This document shows positions 63,001 through 64,000 of a stretch of DNA of 64,000 bases, in pieces (the stretch's first letter is position 1; every line of letters starts with the position of its first letter). The stretch is from Ascaris suum. Its lineage: Eukaryota; Nematoda; Chromadorea; Rhabditida; Ascarididae. The notes below the pieces were generated by a model. It was not told the origin of the DNA and did not search any database. It worked only from the letters and a program-made list of their open reading frames with translations. Where the stretch lies: NCBI GenBank assembly GCA_013433145.1, contig CM024169.1, positions 7,046,501 through 7,110,500 on the forward strand, given 5' to 3'. The translations under genes and the position numbers were made by a program.

Positions 63001-64000
63001 ATTTGTGATGTTTGTCCATTTCCTCTTCCTGTTGGCTTCCATGTGACAATTTTATTCCTTAGCTGTATTATGCCTCATCACAACATGGAGGCAAAAACGG
63101 CTCTATACTTGGTTCCCGAGCGTGATTGTTGCCGACTTTATGTTCTAGCCGTACCTTAACGCTGGTAATCGCAAGTGACGCAACGCTATTTTGCTTACGC
63201 AGGGAAACTCCAGCTCCTGTTGAAATGGGATAACTTCATTTCCTCATTGCGAATATAAGGCGCTTCTAAAGAAATTTTTCGTGTTGTATAGGGAGAGAAT
63301 GCGCACTAGTTTAGGGTAAGGACCCCGTCTATTTCAAACGCCGGTGATATGAATTTATTAGGCTCTAACTTTTGTAAAAGTAATAAGGTTTCCCCTGATT
63401 TCGTAATTCATTGATCTTCTACTATGATTCGTTTGTGAAGGTGTGGGTAGGAACCGCAGGACTTGCAGCTTAACGCTGCGAAGAGAAGAAACTTGCATTG
63501 AGCGACGAGAATTATGTAATTTCCCGATCAAACGTTAGTTTCAGATTAGTGAAGAAGAATGCTAGTTATCCCCTCAGCCACCGTTCATACCTCGACAAAT
63601 TTTTTATAGCAATGAGCTGATCGAAACGCACTTGCATTAGCCACCTCAGACAAGAGGTTACGAGGAGAGAGTGAAGTTGAAAGGGCTGGGGGGAATGTTA
63701 GCAAAAGTTCACACTGCAAAATCAAGGACACTTGTAATGCGGTAGAGGGGAAGGTTCAGTTCAACCATAAGCAGCATGCCTACGTCCACCGTTATTACTC
63801 GGAATCGATGATTTCTTTAATATTCATGTTTTTATCGATATTTTATACAGCATTTTCGAAGAAACCATAGGCGCATCCAATGTTTTAAGTATCATCATAA
63901 GCAGACAGCAAAACAAAAAACGGAGCGTTGCAGTTCATTAACTAATCAATCAATGCGAAAGAAGTCAAACATTTTCTGTTCGCTTATTGATTAATCAGAT
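60026..64000. other. No recognisable gene
   Basis: Short frames occur on both strands. A basic Pro-rich minus frame near 61.37-61.63 kb and a 122-codon + frame at 60421-60789 have no motif and no splice partner. No RNA gene or transposon coding sequence was recognised. Confidence 0.4.

Overview
The window looks like nuclear DNA of a nematode, probably a parasitic one with introns of about 1 kb. Five genes could be assembled exon by exon from in-phase GT..AG junctions: an Odd-skipped zinc-finger factor, ribosomal protein uS7 (RPS-5), a PDIA6/P5 protein disulfide isomerase, a classical protein tyrosine phosphatase of the nematode type, and the splicing/transcription factor NKAP (C. elegans LET-504). 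Protein similarity to C. elegans is high, introns are many and long, base composition is moderately AT-rich, and two genes have a consensus TTTCAG or TTTTTAG just before the AUG, as expected with spliced-leader trans-splicing. The exact species cannot be named from sequence alone. Family comparisons are from memory; no database search was run.

Layout. 1-8.7 kb: no convincing gene, a GC-rich island at 3.0-3.25 kb and a small foldback. 8.75-9.1 kb (-): a short membrane-anchored ORF of unknown function. 11.5-15.3 kb (+): odd-skipped homologue, six coding exons joined, three C2H2 fingers. 17.3-19.5 kb: a run of coding-like exons that I could not tie to a known family and whose strand is partly ambiguous. 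21.7-24.9 kb (-): rps-5, complete in four exons. 26.8-33.8 kb (+): pdi-6 type isomerase, complete in eight exons, head-to-head with rps-5; the interval holds an RFX X-box and an XBP-1-like site. 37.0-44.8 kb (-): tyrosine phosphatase with all catalytic motifs, its N-terminal disordered part only partly resolved. 45.1-45.8 kb: poly-C tract, four exact copies of a 39-bp unit, and an ATTT microsatellite. 48.4-59.0 kb (+): NKAP, complete in ten exons. 59-64 kb: no convincing gene.

The genes are on mixed strands with kilobase spacing, so there is no sign of an operon. They serve separate housekeeping or developmental roles: translation, ER oxidative folding, phosphotyrosine signalling, RNA splicing and patterning. 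I found no CRISPR array, no intact transposase, no rRNA and no intact tRNA. The most distinctive items are the symmetric phase-2 exon series of NKAP, the 25-nt first coding exon that splits the PDI signal peptide, the X-box/UPR-like promoter pair, and the unassigned exon cluster at 17.3-19.5 kb.
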